Part shown: in pieces, positions 54,731 to 64,000 of the stretch
How positions within the stretch are numbered: position 1 is the first letter of the stretch
Layout: every line of letters begins with the position of its first letter
Assembly (NCBI GenBank): GCA_012934845.2
Contig: WNNJ02002303.1
Location: forward strand, 1 to 64,000
Direction of reading: 5' to 3'
From: Pomphorhynchus laevis
Lineage: Eukaryota > Acanthocephala > Palaeacanthocephala > Echinorhynchida > Pomphorhynchidae
DNA length: 64,000 nt
Made by a program: the position numbers and the translations under genes
The notes under the pieces: generated by a model
Databases searched by the model: none
The model's input: only the letters and a program-made list of their open reading frames with translations
Told to the model about the DNA's origin: nothing

Positions 54731-57645
54731 ATTTAGCTCCTCTCGTCGCTTCTAGCTTATCCAACATACCCATTACAAATGCATGTGATTACTTAGATGA
54801 CATTGTTTATTATCAATCACCGTTGTGGTCTGCTCTGGCGAAATCCAATAGTGCTAACAGTAAGGGAAATAACACATGTGCTTCAATAGGCTATAGTTCT
54901 GTGATCTTGTATACTAACGCACGCAGTCTTCTTAATAAAATTCACGAATTGAAGCAACGTATTCAATATTCCCAGCCCTTGTTAATAGCAATAACAGAAA
55001 GCTGGCTTAACTCCGATATATCTGATCACGAGATTGAAATAGCTAATTATTCTTCTTATCGTGTCGATAGGACCGGAAAGAGAGGAGGTGGGGTAATTTT
55101 ATATTTACATAATAGTGTAGCGTTTATGACCTTAAGTGCCAAGTCTGAAGGTGGTACAGAAACACTATGGGGCAATATATTACTGTCCGGTCATGTGTTA
55201 GTTACTATTGGTCTTATATATCGTAGTCCAAGAATGGATGTTTGTTCCATAGTTGATACATTATTAAAGTTTGGATCCCGTAGTAATGTGGTAGTAGTGG
55301 GTGATCTAAATATGCCTTCTATAGACTGGACTAACTACATATGCTTGAATAACGATAATTATTCATCAGCATTCCTTGATACTATCAATTTTCTTAATCT
55401 AACGCAACATGTCTCAATGTTTACTCGTTCCTCTGGAGACCATCAATCTTTGCTTGATATTTGTCTTACTTCCGATAAATATTTGATCACCGGTATAACA
55501 TATTTGGATCCCTTAGGCAGCTCTGATCATTCTGTTATTCGCTTTAATACAAACTTATCTAATATATTGTCACAACCTGAGTCTTCATGTATGTCAGTAC
55601 AATGTTTCAAAACCAATTACAGTTTAGTACGTCAATCCCTTCTCGGTACAAATTGGTATGATCCATTGATTTTTGGAGTTGAATCATCTTGGCAACAATT
55701 TGAAACTCTAATGATATCGCTCCTTCTACGTTTCTCACCTCGTAAGGTAGCAACTGCCCGTGCACGCACAAATCCTTGGTTTGATAAGGAGCTTCAAGAT
55801 GCATTGAGATCCAAGAAGCAAAAATTCGTAAGGTATAGGAATGGAGAAACTGATTATAGGTCATTTAAAAAGTGTCGGAATCATTTCACATATCTCAAGA
55901 GACTTAAAAAGCGGCAATTTGAACAAGTACTGATAGGAAAGTCAGCCAACAATCCTAACATATTATTTAAATATGCAAATTTTAAAAGTAATGTTCGATC
56001 TTCTAGCTCTATCATTGGAAACAATGGACGCATTCTAGTAGATCATTTCGATATTGCTAATGCATTTGGTCGTAAATTTCTCGTATCAGCTACTACTTCT
56101 CCTTGTATAGAAATTACTCGTATTAATCCGTCAATTTTTGATATTCTTCACTTGTTCACAGTTCAAGATGTTATGAAAGAGTTTAAACGACTGAAACCGT
56201 CGGGCTCGATTTGCCCAGATTTACTTCCCTCAATATACCTGAAGAATCTTCATGATGTCATTGCTGCGCCTTTATATAGGATATTTATAGCATCATTATA
56301 TTACGGTATAGTCCCGAATGCATGGAAACGCTCTATAATTAAGCCGCTTCATAAGAAAGGTGATCGATCATGTGTAGATAACTACCGACCGGTTAGTTTA
56401 ACCTCTGTATCGTGTCGTGTATTAGAGAGATTACTTTATCGGATAATCAGTAGCTACCTAGAATCATACAGGTTACTTTCTACTAATCAGCACGGATTCC
56501 GTAAAAACTGTTCCACAGTAACCAACCTTTTATTGGCACAGGAAAGTTGGGGTTCCATAGTGGATGAGGGGTATGCTGTCGATGTCATATTTTTTGACTT
56601 CTCCAAAGCATTTGATCATGTACCCCATGACAAGTTGATTATGAAGATAAGTGCATTAAAAATCAATCCAATTATCATTCGTTGGATATGCAACTTTCTT
56701 TCTGGTCGCACATACCAGGTCGCCATTAACGGTACCCTTTCCGAGCATTATCCAGTTAATGCCGGTGTCCCGCAAGGGTCTGTATTGGGTCCTTTGCTGT
56801 TTTGTATTTTCATCAACGATCTACCCAGTGTAATAAGTTCGCATTCATTATTATTTGCTGACGATTTAAAAATTTGGAGAGCCATCAAGTCGAATTATGA
56901 TCGTAACATTCTTCAATCAGATATTGACACGGTTCTTAAGTGGGCACGTTCTAATGGTCTGTCTGTTAATGCCTCGAAGTGCACTTGCATGCACATTCGA
57001 TCACGTAATATTGTTCCAGTGCCGATATATCATCTCGGGGATCGAGTGATTAAATTGGTTTCGAGCTATAAAGATCTTGGCGTATTGATAACGGATGATT
57101 TCTCCACTCGCCAAAACACTGAGTACATTTGTTCGAAGGCCATGCGTATGGTTGGTTTCCTTCGCCGATCATTCAGCTATGTGAGTCCACGTTCTTTTAG
57201 AGTTCTTGCAAACGCTTTTGTACTAAGTCATTTGTTATATGCTTCTCAATGTTCATACCCTCGAACCAGAGATGAGATTAATCGACTTGAGAAGGTGCTA
57301 CGTAGGGCAACAAAATTAGTACATTCTTTGAGAGAACTTCCTTACGAGGACCGTCTTCGGTCTTTAAATATGCGGTCATTATGTGATATTCGTGACTCGC
57401 GGGATCTGTGTCTTGTATGGGAGGTATTTCACAATGAACACCATGTGTTGCGTGGGCTCTTCAACATTCGATCAACTCGAGCTTTGCGAGGTCACTCGTT
57501 TTATCTTAGTCGCCAACGAATAGTACATTCTAGGACGATTCAATTTGGACAACGAATAATAAATTCATGGAATCGTTTAAGCGATGATATTGTAAATGCG
57601 GGAACTCGTGAGCTCTTTAAACGACAGATTATTTTAAATTGTTAA
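54706..57645 (+). CDS. Element Z ORF2: AP endonuclease and reverse transcriptase, intact
   Basis: About 979 codons, open from inside the end of ORF1 (-1 frame) to TAA at 57643-57645. There is no ATG between 54706 and the endonuclease; the first codon at 54706 is TTG, so translation probably depends on frameshifting or reinitiation. Endonuclease: ILYTNARSLLNKIHEL, AITESWLNSDIS, GLIYRSPRMD, VVGDLNMPSIDW, GSSDHSVIRF. RT: IIKPLHKKGDRSCVDNYRPV, NQHGFRKNCSTVTNLLLAQE, VIFFDFSKAFDHVPHDKL, NAGVPQGSVLGPLLFCIFIN, LLFADDLKIWRAI, NGLSVNASKCTCM. C-terminal domain with RRATKLVHSLRELPYEDRLR and INSWNRLSDDIV. All key motifs are intact, so it may be active. Confidence 0.93.
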   Translation: MDSAVCGLDLAPLVASSLSNIPITNACDYLDDIVYYQSPLWSALAKSNSANSKGNNTCASIGYSSVILYTNARSLLNKIHELKQRIQYSQPLLIAITESWLNSDISDHEIEIANYSSYRVDRTGKRGGGVILYLHNSVAFMTLSAKSEGGTETLWGNILLSGHVLVTIGLIYRSPRMDVCSIVDTLLKFGSRSNVVVVGDLNMPSIDWTNYICLNNDNYSSAFLDTINFLNLTQHVSMFTRSSGDHQSLLDICLTSDKYLITGITYLDPLGSSDHSVIRFNTNLSNILSQPESSCMSVQCFKTNYSLVRQSLLGTNWYDPLIFGVESSWQQFETLMISLLLRFSPRKVATARARTNPWFDKELQDALRSKKQKFVRYRNGETDYRSFKKCRNHFTYLKRLKKRQFEQVLIGKSANNPNILFKYANFKSNVRSSSSIIGNNGRILVDHFDIANAFGRKFLVSATTSPCIEITRINPSIFDILHLFTVQDVMKEFKRLKPSGSICPDLLPSIYLKNLHDVIAAPLYRIFIASLYYGIVPNAWKRSIIKPLHKKGDRSCVDNYRPVSLTSVSCRVLERLLYRIISSYLESYRLLSTNQHGFRKNCSTVTNLLLAQESWGSIVDEGYAVDVIFFDFSKAFDHVPHDKLIMKISALKINPIIIRWICNFLSGRTYQVAINGTLSEHYPVNAGVPQGSVLGPLLFCIFINDLPSVISSHSLLFADDLKIWRAIKSNYDRNILQSDIDTVLKWARSNGLSVNASKCTCMHIRSRNIVPVPIYHLGDRVIKLVSSYKDLGVLITDDFSTRQNTEYICSKAMRMVGFLRRSFSYVSPRSFRVLANAFVLSHLLYASQCSYPRTRDEINRLEKVLRRATKLVHSLRELPYEDRLRSLNMRSLCDIRDSRDLCLVWEVFHNEHHVLRGLFNIRSTRALRGHSFYLSRQRIVHSRTIQFGQRIINSWNRLSDDIVNAGTRELFKRQIILNC

Positions 57646-57731
57646 CTGATTTGTTTTTGATTTTCTCTTTTTCTTTTATTTTGACTATCGATTTGTCAGC
57701 AACTGTGAGCTATGCTCGTAACGTTGTCTAC

Positions 57732-57732
<1 letters not shown>

Positions 57733-57764
<32 letters not shown>
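57733..57764 (+). repeat. (TAA)n tail of element Z
   Basis: Ten or so perfect TAA units closing element Z. Shorter TAA runs close the CR1-like copies at 29585, 39103, 39780 and 40660. Confidence 0.95.
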
Positions 57765-57766
<2 letters not shown>

Positions 57767-57768
57767 TC

Positions 57769-59547
57769 CGAATGTCTGGTATTATGAGAATACTGATTTG
57801 CTGGAGACTATTGAAGATTTCCCGGACATCTAGATAGCTTCGACATTTAGGGTAAAAAATTCTTTCAAGCACATCTTCTAATGCAGAAAAATTAACACCT
57901 AATATTCTGATAGCTTTGCTATGTATTCGATTCAGCATTTCTAAATTCCTTTTTGACATATTGCGAAATAGCGGATATCAATAAGTTAATATGCTTTCTA
58001 TGGTTGCTCGCTAAAAATAACGTAAATCATTGATAGGCATACCTGTCGATCTCAGCCTGCCGAGCAGGTACATACGTTTGGAACATGAAGTTGCTATATG
58101 TTCTACGTGAAGACTCCAAATCGGTTATCTATTAAAAGTAATACCTAAAATTTTAGAGCCTCACATCGCTCAATAAGTTCACCAATATAAGTTGCTGGTG
58201 GTATACTAGATAACCGACTCTTTCGTGAGATAATCTTGAGTTAGTTCTCTTGTTTTTCATGTATTCTGTGTCAATCGATTTGTATCCAGCAACTCCGCAA
58301 CATGTTGTAATTCATCGTTAACTACATGTACATCATTTTATTTACAAGCATATATCGAAACAATCCACGTAATGTCATCCGCATACTTTACGTAGGTATT
58401 CCTAGTGTTTTGGTTTCAAGTCATTCACAAAAATGTTGAATAAAATAGGCGATAATACTCCCCCCTGAGGAATCCCACGTTTTACCTTGCAAATACTCGA
58501 CATTATCCCCTCGCATATAATCCTTTGTGTTCTGTCTGTGAGATAATCCTGTATCCATTTAACCATCCGAAATGGCAATGTGGTACTTAACTTACGAATT
58601 AATATATCGTGATCAATTCTATCAAATGCTTTTGTAAGATCCATTTGAATCATTCTCACAATCAATTTTCTGTCTACTGCGCTTTATAAAGCTATCATAT
58701 ATCCTGCTAAAGGCATTGGTAGTGGACTCAGCTGGTCTATATACAAACTGATCATCATTAAGAAAATCATGATAATATGGTTTTAATAAATTTAGAAAAA
58801 ATCGTTCTATCAATCTAGGAACTATAAAAATTAGCGATATGGACCGCGCATTATCTACGTGGACGCCACCAGATCCTTTTGGAACCAATGTTATATTAGC
58901 ACTTTTCAGCTTGTCAGTCACAACGCCTTTCCGAAAACTTTTCGAGAAATAACTCGACAGTATTGTGGGTAATTCTGCTTTGAATTTTTTGACCAACCAT
59001 GTTGATACACCAACATGTTGGAACATCAACGTCTCTATAGCTTAGCTGTTTCAGTTGTTGGGATCCTAATGAACTAGTTGAATCGTTACGCTACGACATA
59101 GGAGTAGTAAGTGACTCATTAATACCGTTAATCATTTTGTACACCTCCTCAACTGTCTTTCCAGCCCGCAATCAATGACCAACTCTTGAGTAAGTACCCT
59201 TCACATGTTTGCACATCCTTTTTGGTCCTTATTTTTTAATCCATTTACAAACCGCTCTCTCTTAGATCTCCCAATATAAGTATTCAGCTTATTAAAAAAG
59301 CGGCATATTATGATACACGACGACTACGAAAAGCTTTATCTCGTTGATTTTGGATGTCTTTAATAACTGAAGTTATCCAGCATTTATCATCATATACCTT
59401 TACTCTTCTTTGCGGTGAAAATAACTGTTGCTCACTTTAATGTGTCCTCAATCAATAGCAGATTATCACAAAAACTGGCTATCTTCTAATCAATATCCCT
59501 CAAAACACAAACAGCTGAATTATGAAACGGAACGATCTATTGCTCAC
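57769..59547 (-). pseudogene. LINE Y linker and reverse transcriptase remnant
   Basis: Order: FNKLNTYIGRSKRERFVNG linker (about 59290); FQHVGVSTWLVKKFKAELPT and GVVTDKLKSANITLVPKGSG (59020-58870); DDQFVYRPAESTTNAFSRIY (about 58740); IQMDLTKAFDRIDHDILIRK, LPFRMVKWIQDYLTDRTQRI, VKRGIPQGGVLSPILFNIFV (58650-58430); C-terminal RNLEMLNRIHSKAIRILGVN (about 57950). A CR1/Jockey-group RT distinct from the CR1-like and L2-like families here. The catalytic ADD region just left of 58430 is degraded. Confidence 0.75.
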
Positions 59548-60749
59548 GCTTAAAAAAAAGATTTATTTTAACGTGGCAAATGCGTGCCAGCGCACGCTTA
59601 CATGACCACAACAAAAACAAAACTGTGAATCAGGCGTCGAGAAGGTGTGAACGGAGGAGGTGTTTGAATGTGATAAAAGAGGGAGCGCGGCGGACGTCGA
59701 GAGGGAGTTGATTCCAGGCGAGTGAGGCGGCGACGAGGAAGGATCGGAGACCGTAGTTGTTGGAGTAATTAGGAACGTGGAGTAAGAGGGTATGACAGGA
59801 ACGAAGCGATAGCGAGGTGGGGCGAGTATCGTCTAAGAAAGGAAGGTTGATGAACGATGGGGAGCCGACAGCGATGAGACGAAAAGTAATGAGAAGAAGG
59901 CGGAGTTTGATGCGGATGTGGATGGTGGGCCAGGAGAGTTGGGCAAAATATGTGGATGTGTGGTCGAAGCGACGGAGGCGAAAGAGCACTCGAACGGCGG
60001 TGTTGATTATTCGTTGTAGGGGTAGGATGATGGATTTTGGAGAATTGGCGAAAAGGCTAAGGCAGTAATCGATTTTAGGGAAAAGAAGCGATGAAAGAAG
60101 AGACATACAAGAACGGAAGTCGATAAGGGGGCGGATACGGCGGATGTCACGAAGAATTAAGTTAGACGAGCGGACCTTGTCACGGACGAAGGGTTTAAGG
60201 GAAAGGTGATCATCGAAATGGAAGCCTAAGAAAGTGAGATTGTGGACTACAGGGATGATCGATGAGGCAAAAGATACAATGGGAGGAGATATGCTTGGTT
60301 TACGGGGAAGGATCCACATTATTTTGGACTTTTCGGCGTTTAGAACGAGATGGAGATTGGAGAGACGCTTGTAGATAGAAGAGAGACAGTTGGAGGCAGA
60401 AATGGCGATGTCGTGTATGCGATGTGCGGGTGCATGAGCATAGATTAGAATGTAATCGGCGTATTGCATGACGTTAAAGGAGTAAGGTTTGATAAATGGA
60501 GAGAGATCGCCAAGCAAAAGAGAGAAAAGCAGGGGACCTAGGACTGAACCTTGTGGAACCCCGCAAAAAATAGGGATGGGAGGGGAGGATGATGAATTAG
60601 AACATACGCGAAAGGAACGGTCGGATAGATATGAGGCGAACCAAGCTACGGAGGAGGAAGAAAAGCCGTAATCATAACGAAGGCGAGAAAGGAGGACGGA
60701 GTGGTCGACAAGACGCTTATCATAAACTGTCTTAAAACAAGCCTCATTT
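59548..60749 (-). mobile_element. 5'-truncated L2-like LINE inserted in LINE Y
   Basis: Minus-strand copy of a second L2-like subfamily: RT from ACFKTVYD, then a deletion, VDHSVLLSRLRYDYGF, CGVPQGSVLGPLLFSLLLGD; an open frame 60517-59630 (295 codons) with MQYADYILIYAHAPAHRIHD, where the catalytic ADD reads ADY, and YGLRSFLVAASLAWNQLPLD. Tail: GCGTGCGCTGGCACGC stem, ATTTGCCACGTTAAAATAAA. The same subfamily gave 26100-26335. The loss of the second catalytic Asp makes this copy inactive. Confidence 0.88.
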
Positions 60750-61307
60750 TTTATTTTCTTGATTTTGTGTGATACAATCAGAATGATACCATGATTTGAT
60801 GTAGAAAGAGGACTCCATATTTTGGGAGTGATTGATAAGCTTTCACATTTGTGTAGACTAAGTCAAGCTTTGCATTGCTTCTGGTTGGAAAATTAACTGT
60901 CTGCATCATATTATACATTAAGACCACTTTATCAAGTGATGAAATTACCCGCAAATAAAAAATCTTTAAAAACACTACTCAAATGATCATAAATAAGATA
61001 CAAAGCCTTTTGCTAATTTCTGTTGGAGGATGATACACGCCTATTGTTGCTAGCTGAAATTCCCCATTCTTTAATTTTCTCAGTAAATTTATTGTTTAAA
61101 ATTCAAGATCGTCGTGCGTCAAACCATCACAATTACGCATATCAAAAAAGAGTGTTGATTTGACAAGTATGGAAATACCGTCACCTCTTCGATCATCTTC
61201 CCTATAAATATTATGACACATACCCGGGAATTATTGATTGATCCACTTATTCCGTCAACCATGTATCTATAATAATGACAACATCACATTCATGTATACG
61301 GGTAAAT
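60750..61307 (-). pseudogene. LINE Y endonuclease remnant
   Basis: Continues the endonuclease after insertion X: HECDVVIIIDTWLT, then GMCHNIYREDDRRGDGISIL, LATIGVYHPPTEISKRL and FPTRSNAKLDLVYTNV. These match endonuclease motifs (E/DTWL, GGG-like stretch, VYxPP, LDLVYTN). Ends at the L2-like insertion. Stops and frameshifts present. Confidence 0.7.
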
Positions 61308-62150
61308 TATTATAGGTTACAAGTTACTAGCCGCAAATGGCTGTTTCAACTGTTCACAAATTTTGTTTTCAAAACATTAAATATCAAAATAGATCCACGC
61401 ATTCAAACCGGAATTGACAATCCACTTCAACAGCAGCTTTTGAAGTGGTGATAGCTAGCAGCACTAGCAAGGTCCTCAGCACACAAATTCCAAATATTCA
61501 AAGAGCGTTGGGAAAGCCTACTCACACTCCTGACTTTACCGTCGGCGAACTTACACAGCGCGAGAGTGACCTCTTCGACTCGAATTGCGAAATTGTATAC
61601 AAGATGATGGGAAACCTTCCGTTCCATGAACCAAGAGACATCGCTGCGAGGCTAAATATAGTAGCCTTTGAGCCGTTGAATGCAATTTCAATCAAGCTAG
61701 ACGCTCATTGTAAGAATAATGTTAGCCAATACAAAGTTTGCTTCCTCTACGCAGGATAGACTCAATTTTTGTCATTTGACAAATCCCGCTTTACAACTGG
61801 TGTCTCAGAAGGGCGGAATTTAAAGCTTTGTGCGACCTGCAAGGATAGCACACAGTGGTCAGAACTACCTATCGGCGGGATGTAATCAACTCGAGTAATG
61901 TCTTCAAGGCGCTTAGAAAAAACCAAGTCAAGTACAGTATCAGCGGTAGAAGAAATACATGTTGGCTCCTGCACATGTTGTACTACGAAGAGTTCATCAA
62001 AAAGAAATGCTGAGATTTCCCTTTTCATTGCGCTACCGTCACCAAATATTGACTGTTGCCAATTTGATCAGGGAAGGTTGAAGTCTTCTTGGAGAACGAA
62101 GTGAGAACTGATGCTTATCGATTGCAAGTCTCAGCTCTCACTTCGTATCC
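61308..62150 (-). mobile_element. CR1-like LINE 'X' with internal deletion, inserted in LINE Y
   Basis: 843-bp minus-strand copy flanked by TAAAT (61303-61307 and 62151-62155; ATTTA on the coding strand). It has a 5' inverted repeat (ACGAAGTGAGAACTG...CAGCTCTCACTTCGT, 62098-62145), then endonuclease QEDFNLP, FVVQHVQEPTC, VLDLVFSKRL, PPIGSSDHCVLSLQV (62080-61830), jumps directly to the C-terminal domain IESILRRGSKLCIG (about 61755) and ends with RLSQRSLNIWN, a CAGCCATTTGCGGCTAG hairpin and AATAATTTA. The RT is missing. Removal rejoins Y's frame. Confidence 0.8.
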
Positions 62151-62155
62151 TAAAT

Positions 62156-63030
62156 GCTTCTAAATCGTTAAATTTATTTCGAACACTACGATCATTACAA
62201 AATACAATACTAAGTACATAAATTTACTCTCATAAGTGTGAATATGAAGATTACAACTATACAACTTCCCAATATCTTCTGACTGCCCTAATCACAACGA
62301 CTGTGGAACTGTTGAAGGGTGTGTGGAGCAATTGTCGTTATTCAAGTTATTGATAAACTTATCAACTACTCTACCTCGGAAAATCACAAAGTGCTTGTCG
62401 GGATTCTCTATTTCTAATTTTCTACGTTCTTTTCTCAACGTAAAGTTCGATTGCCTTTCGACGCGTGACAAATCCTGTTGAATATAAACATCTTTATATT
62501 CAGTAGATATTCGAAGTTGTCCTGATTGACCGATTTTAATTAACAACAACTGCATCCCCTTACCATTAATGTTTCCCTATTTCGTCAAATCCAAGTTCTT
62601 ATCGCCAAGTTTAATGCAAATATTATCAAAAATTTTCGAACCAACTCTTCATCATCTTCAATCGGTGCAGTTCCGGTTATTATAACATTTTCTTTACGTC
62701 TTTCCTCTCTTTGTTTAATTGTTTTCCTCTTTTTGTTCAATTTCTTAGTTAATGAATTCTTAGGCACATTAGACGATGCAATTACAACCTTTTTTGCTGC
62801 AGATTGTATGGATTTTTCTACTTATTGTGAAGCGACTTTTGCGAATGTTGTAACCGAATCAAGACTCGTATGTGGTATAGTGAGGTCATTTCAACTTCTG
62901 ACATAATTTTTGAATCCATATCATACAGCTCTGTTTGCATAATCCTTATTTGTGATTTTAAATCCGTTATCTCGTTTGTAAACTCATAGCTCTTTATAAG
63001 TACGCTAGTTATAAAAAATGTCAGCTGCAT
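62156..63030 (-). pseudogene. LINE Y ORF1 remnant and endonuclease start
   Basis: Pieces: a coiled-coil-like stretch EFTNEITDLKSQIRIMQTEL (about 62980-62920); a Lys/Arg-rich part KKRKTIKQREERRKENVIIT with ENVIITGTAP as an RRM start (about 62740-62660); then VYIQQDLSRVERQSNFTLRK and KHFVIFRGRVVDKFINNLN (62480-62340), a C-terminal RNA-binding domain. This coiled-coil + RRM + CTD layout is an L1-type ORF1, unlike the zinc-motif ORF1s of the other elements here. The endonuclease begins ILYCNDRSVRNKFNDLEAF near 62210 and is cut by insertion X. Frameshifts separate the pieces. Confidence 0.65.
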
Positions 63031-64000
63031 TAAAAATCAATAATCATCATGCAGCTGTGTTGATATATACACCAAATCAGTTAGTGTTTGATGTCTTATC
63101 ATTAAAAATTTCTAGATGTGAGTGAAATATCTAGGAATTTCAAGATGATTTTTGAATTCTTTTCTATCGTTTTGAATTTAAAGATATAATTGCCTAATGT
63201 TCGGCATTACAATCTTTTCAACACTAAGTAAACGACTCCTTGCATCCTAATCTTGGCAATTATTTCGTACACGGCACTGCGTCTGATTTCTCACTAACAA
63301 TCTCGAAATAGAATTCAAATATCGACGACAAGTTAAGCCGATAATCGTAGCTGTTTATAAAATTGGGTTCTTGTTATCAGTAACAGGCAACGCTAATTAT
63401 TTTCAATACTCACTTTAAGCTGATTAGTAATTATGCTAGTAAACGATTTCCGCCTTTTCATATATTGAATGAACTGCATCTTCTCTGTGTATTGGTGTAA
63501 CTAATATTTTTCGCTTTCTAAATAAAAAAGTGTGTTTTCAGGATGTTTTCTTCCGTGTCTATTTTCCCTGGTTGATATCGTGTACACATTGGGCCGTTTG
63601 CCTAATCTAATATAAGCTGCTTTTCACATCTACAACTTCTACAGTGTCTAACACTGGACACCTCCCTGATAGAATAGCTCTACGTCGTTGATATAACACT
63701 CGATATACGCTGATTTAAGCGAACGATGATTCCAGTATTCCGTTATTTATTATATAGCGATCCGAAATGTACGGTCGTGATCTAAAACCGGACTTTACGA
63801 ATCAGCAACATGATATCCGCAAAATCAACCAATAGGTTGATTTTGCGGATATCATGTTGCTGATCACGGTTACCCAGAATGGAGTTGACTTATATACCGT
63901 CTTTTGAAGGTCGTAATTCGATCTCTAAACCCGGAATGGAATGGATTTTATTCCATTCCAAGTCTTTTGAAGATATTTCATATTCGCTATATAAAACGAT
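63031..64000. other. Right edge: no gene recognised
   Basis: May include the 5' UTR of LINE Y. A 30-bp perfect hairpin (63801-63864) and a 10-bp hairpin GGAATGGAAT/ATTCCATTCC (about 63933-63960) are the only structures seen. Confidence 0.5.
63801..63864. repeat. Perfect 30-bp inverted repeat with 4-base loop
   Basis: Arms 63801-63830 and 63835-63864 are exact reverse complements (ATCAGCAACATGATATCCGC...), loop AATA. Such a perfect, compact hairpin is either a very recent event, a small foldback element, or an RNA hairpin. Confidence 0.95.

Larger units (their letters stand above)
53079..57768 (+). mobile_element. Intact CR1-like LINE 'Z'
   Basis: About 4.7 kb: 5' UTR with AAAACTCTTAC repeats (about 53276-53310), ORF1 (423 aa) and ORF2 both open, 3' hairpin GAGCTATGCTC and (TAA)n tail (57733-57764). 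A probable 5-bp target duplication AACTC lies at 53074-53078 and 57764-57768. It is inserted in LINE Y, whose C-terminal coding continues on its left side. The 5' block AAAAAAAGTATTGATTATTA matches the near-intact element at 34405. Confidence 0.9.
52985..63030 (-). mobile_element. Old LINE 'Y', interrupted by three other LINEs
   Basis: Remaining own segments on the minus strand: 63030-62151 (ORF1 and start of endonuclease), 61307-60750 (endonuclease), 59547-57769 (linker and RT) and about 53073-52985 (C-terminus, SKPHIRTEIYYKSFVPSCIR). Inserted in it are X (61308-62150), an L2-like copy (59548-60749) and Z (53079-57768). A purine-rich segment (minus-strand pyrimidines) at 52920-52950 may be near its 3' end. 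The element is decayed, about 3.3 kb without inserts. Confidence 0.8.

Overview
The window is nuclear DNA of an invertebrate animal: AT-rich, with GT-AG introns as short as 34-56 bases, animal gene structures and a very heavy load of non-LTR retrotransposons (LINEs). I cannot name the species or phylum. No bacterial, phage or CRISPR content was seen. Four host genes or gene remnants were recognised by reading split exons: the 3' part of a calpain-type protease gene (+, seven exons between 100 and 10741), a possible small membrane-protein gene just downstream (+, 11915-12282), a complete three-exon ribosomal protein S15A gene (-, 25709 to 19057) and a beta-tubulin pseudogene (+, 29699-33373).

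Layout. 1-10741: calpain exons in large introns that hold a repeat array (3399-4405), a decayed reverse-transcriptase element on the minus strand (5150-6720) and a Penelope-like RT fragment (6860-8191). 14430-17850: an old minus-strand LINE split by a Merlin DNA transposon with a perfect 8-bp target duplication (15260-16327). 19057-25709: RPS15A, whose second intron is about 6.2 kb and contains two head-to-head LINE pieces. 26100-29595: truncated L2-like and CR1-like copies. 29699-33373: beta-tubulin pseudogene interrupted by a 3-kb L2-like insertion that itself carries a 67-bp tail insertion of its own family. 34400-39112: nearly intact CR1-like element. 41300-45890: L2-like element with intact ORF1 and a lightly damaged ORF2. 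45893-52700: decayed CR1, L2 and other LINE copies. 52985-63030: an old minus-strand LINE (Y) interrupted by three different LINEs, one of which (Z, 53079-57768) has both ORFs fully open.

How it fits together. Most coding-looking sequence is retrotransposon. The CR1-like and L2-like families differ in ORF2 type but carry the same ORF1 architecture (C-x4-C-x22-C-x2-C zinc-binding motif, long linker, RRM-like domain), place ORF2 in the -1 frame, and end in short RNA stem-loops; CR1-like copies carry (TAA)n tails. Near-identical L2 copies, the open Z element and the nested insertions point to recent activity. Several small dispersed repeats look like structured RNAs: hammerhead-like cores of the kind linked to Penelope-like elements, and a repeat with crossing helices. 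These are the best candidates for something not yet described.
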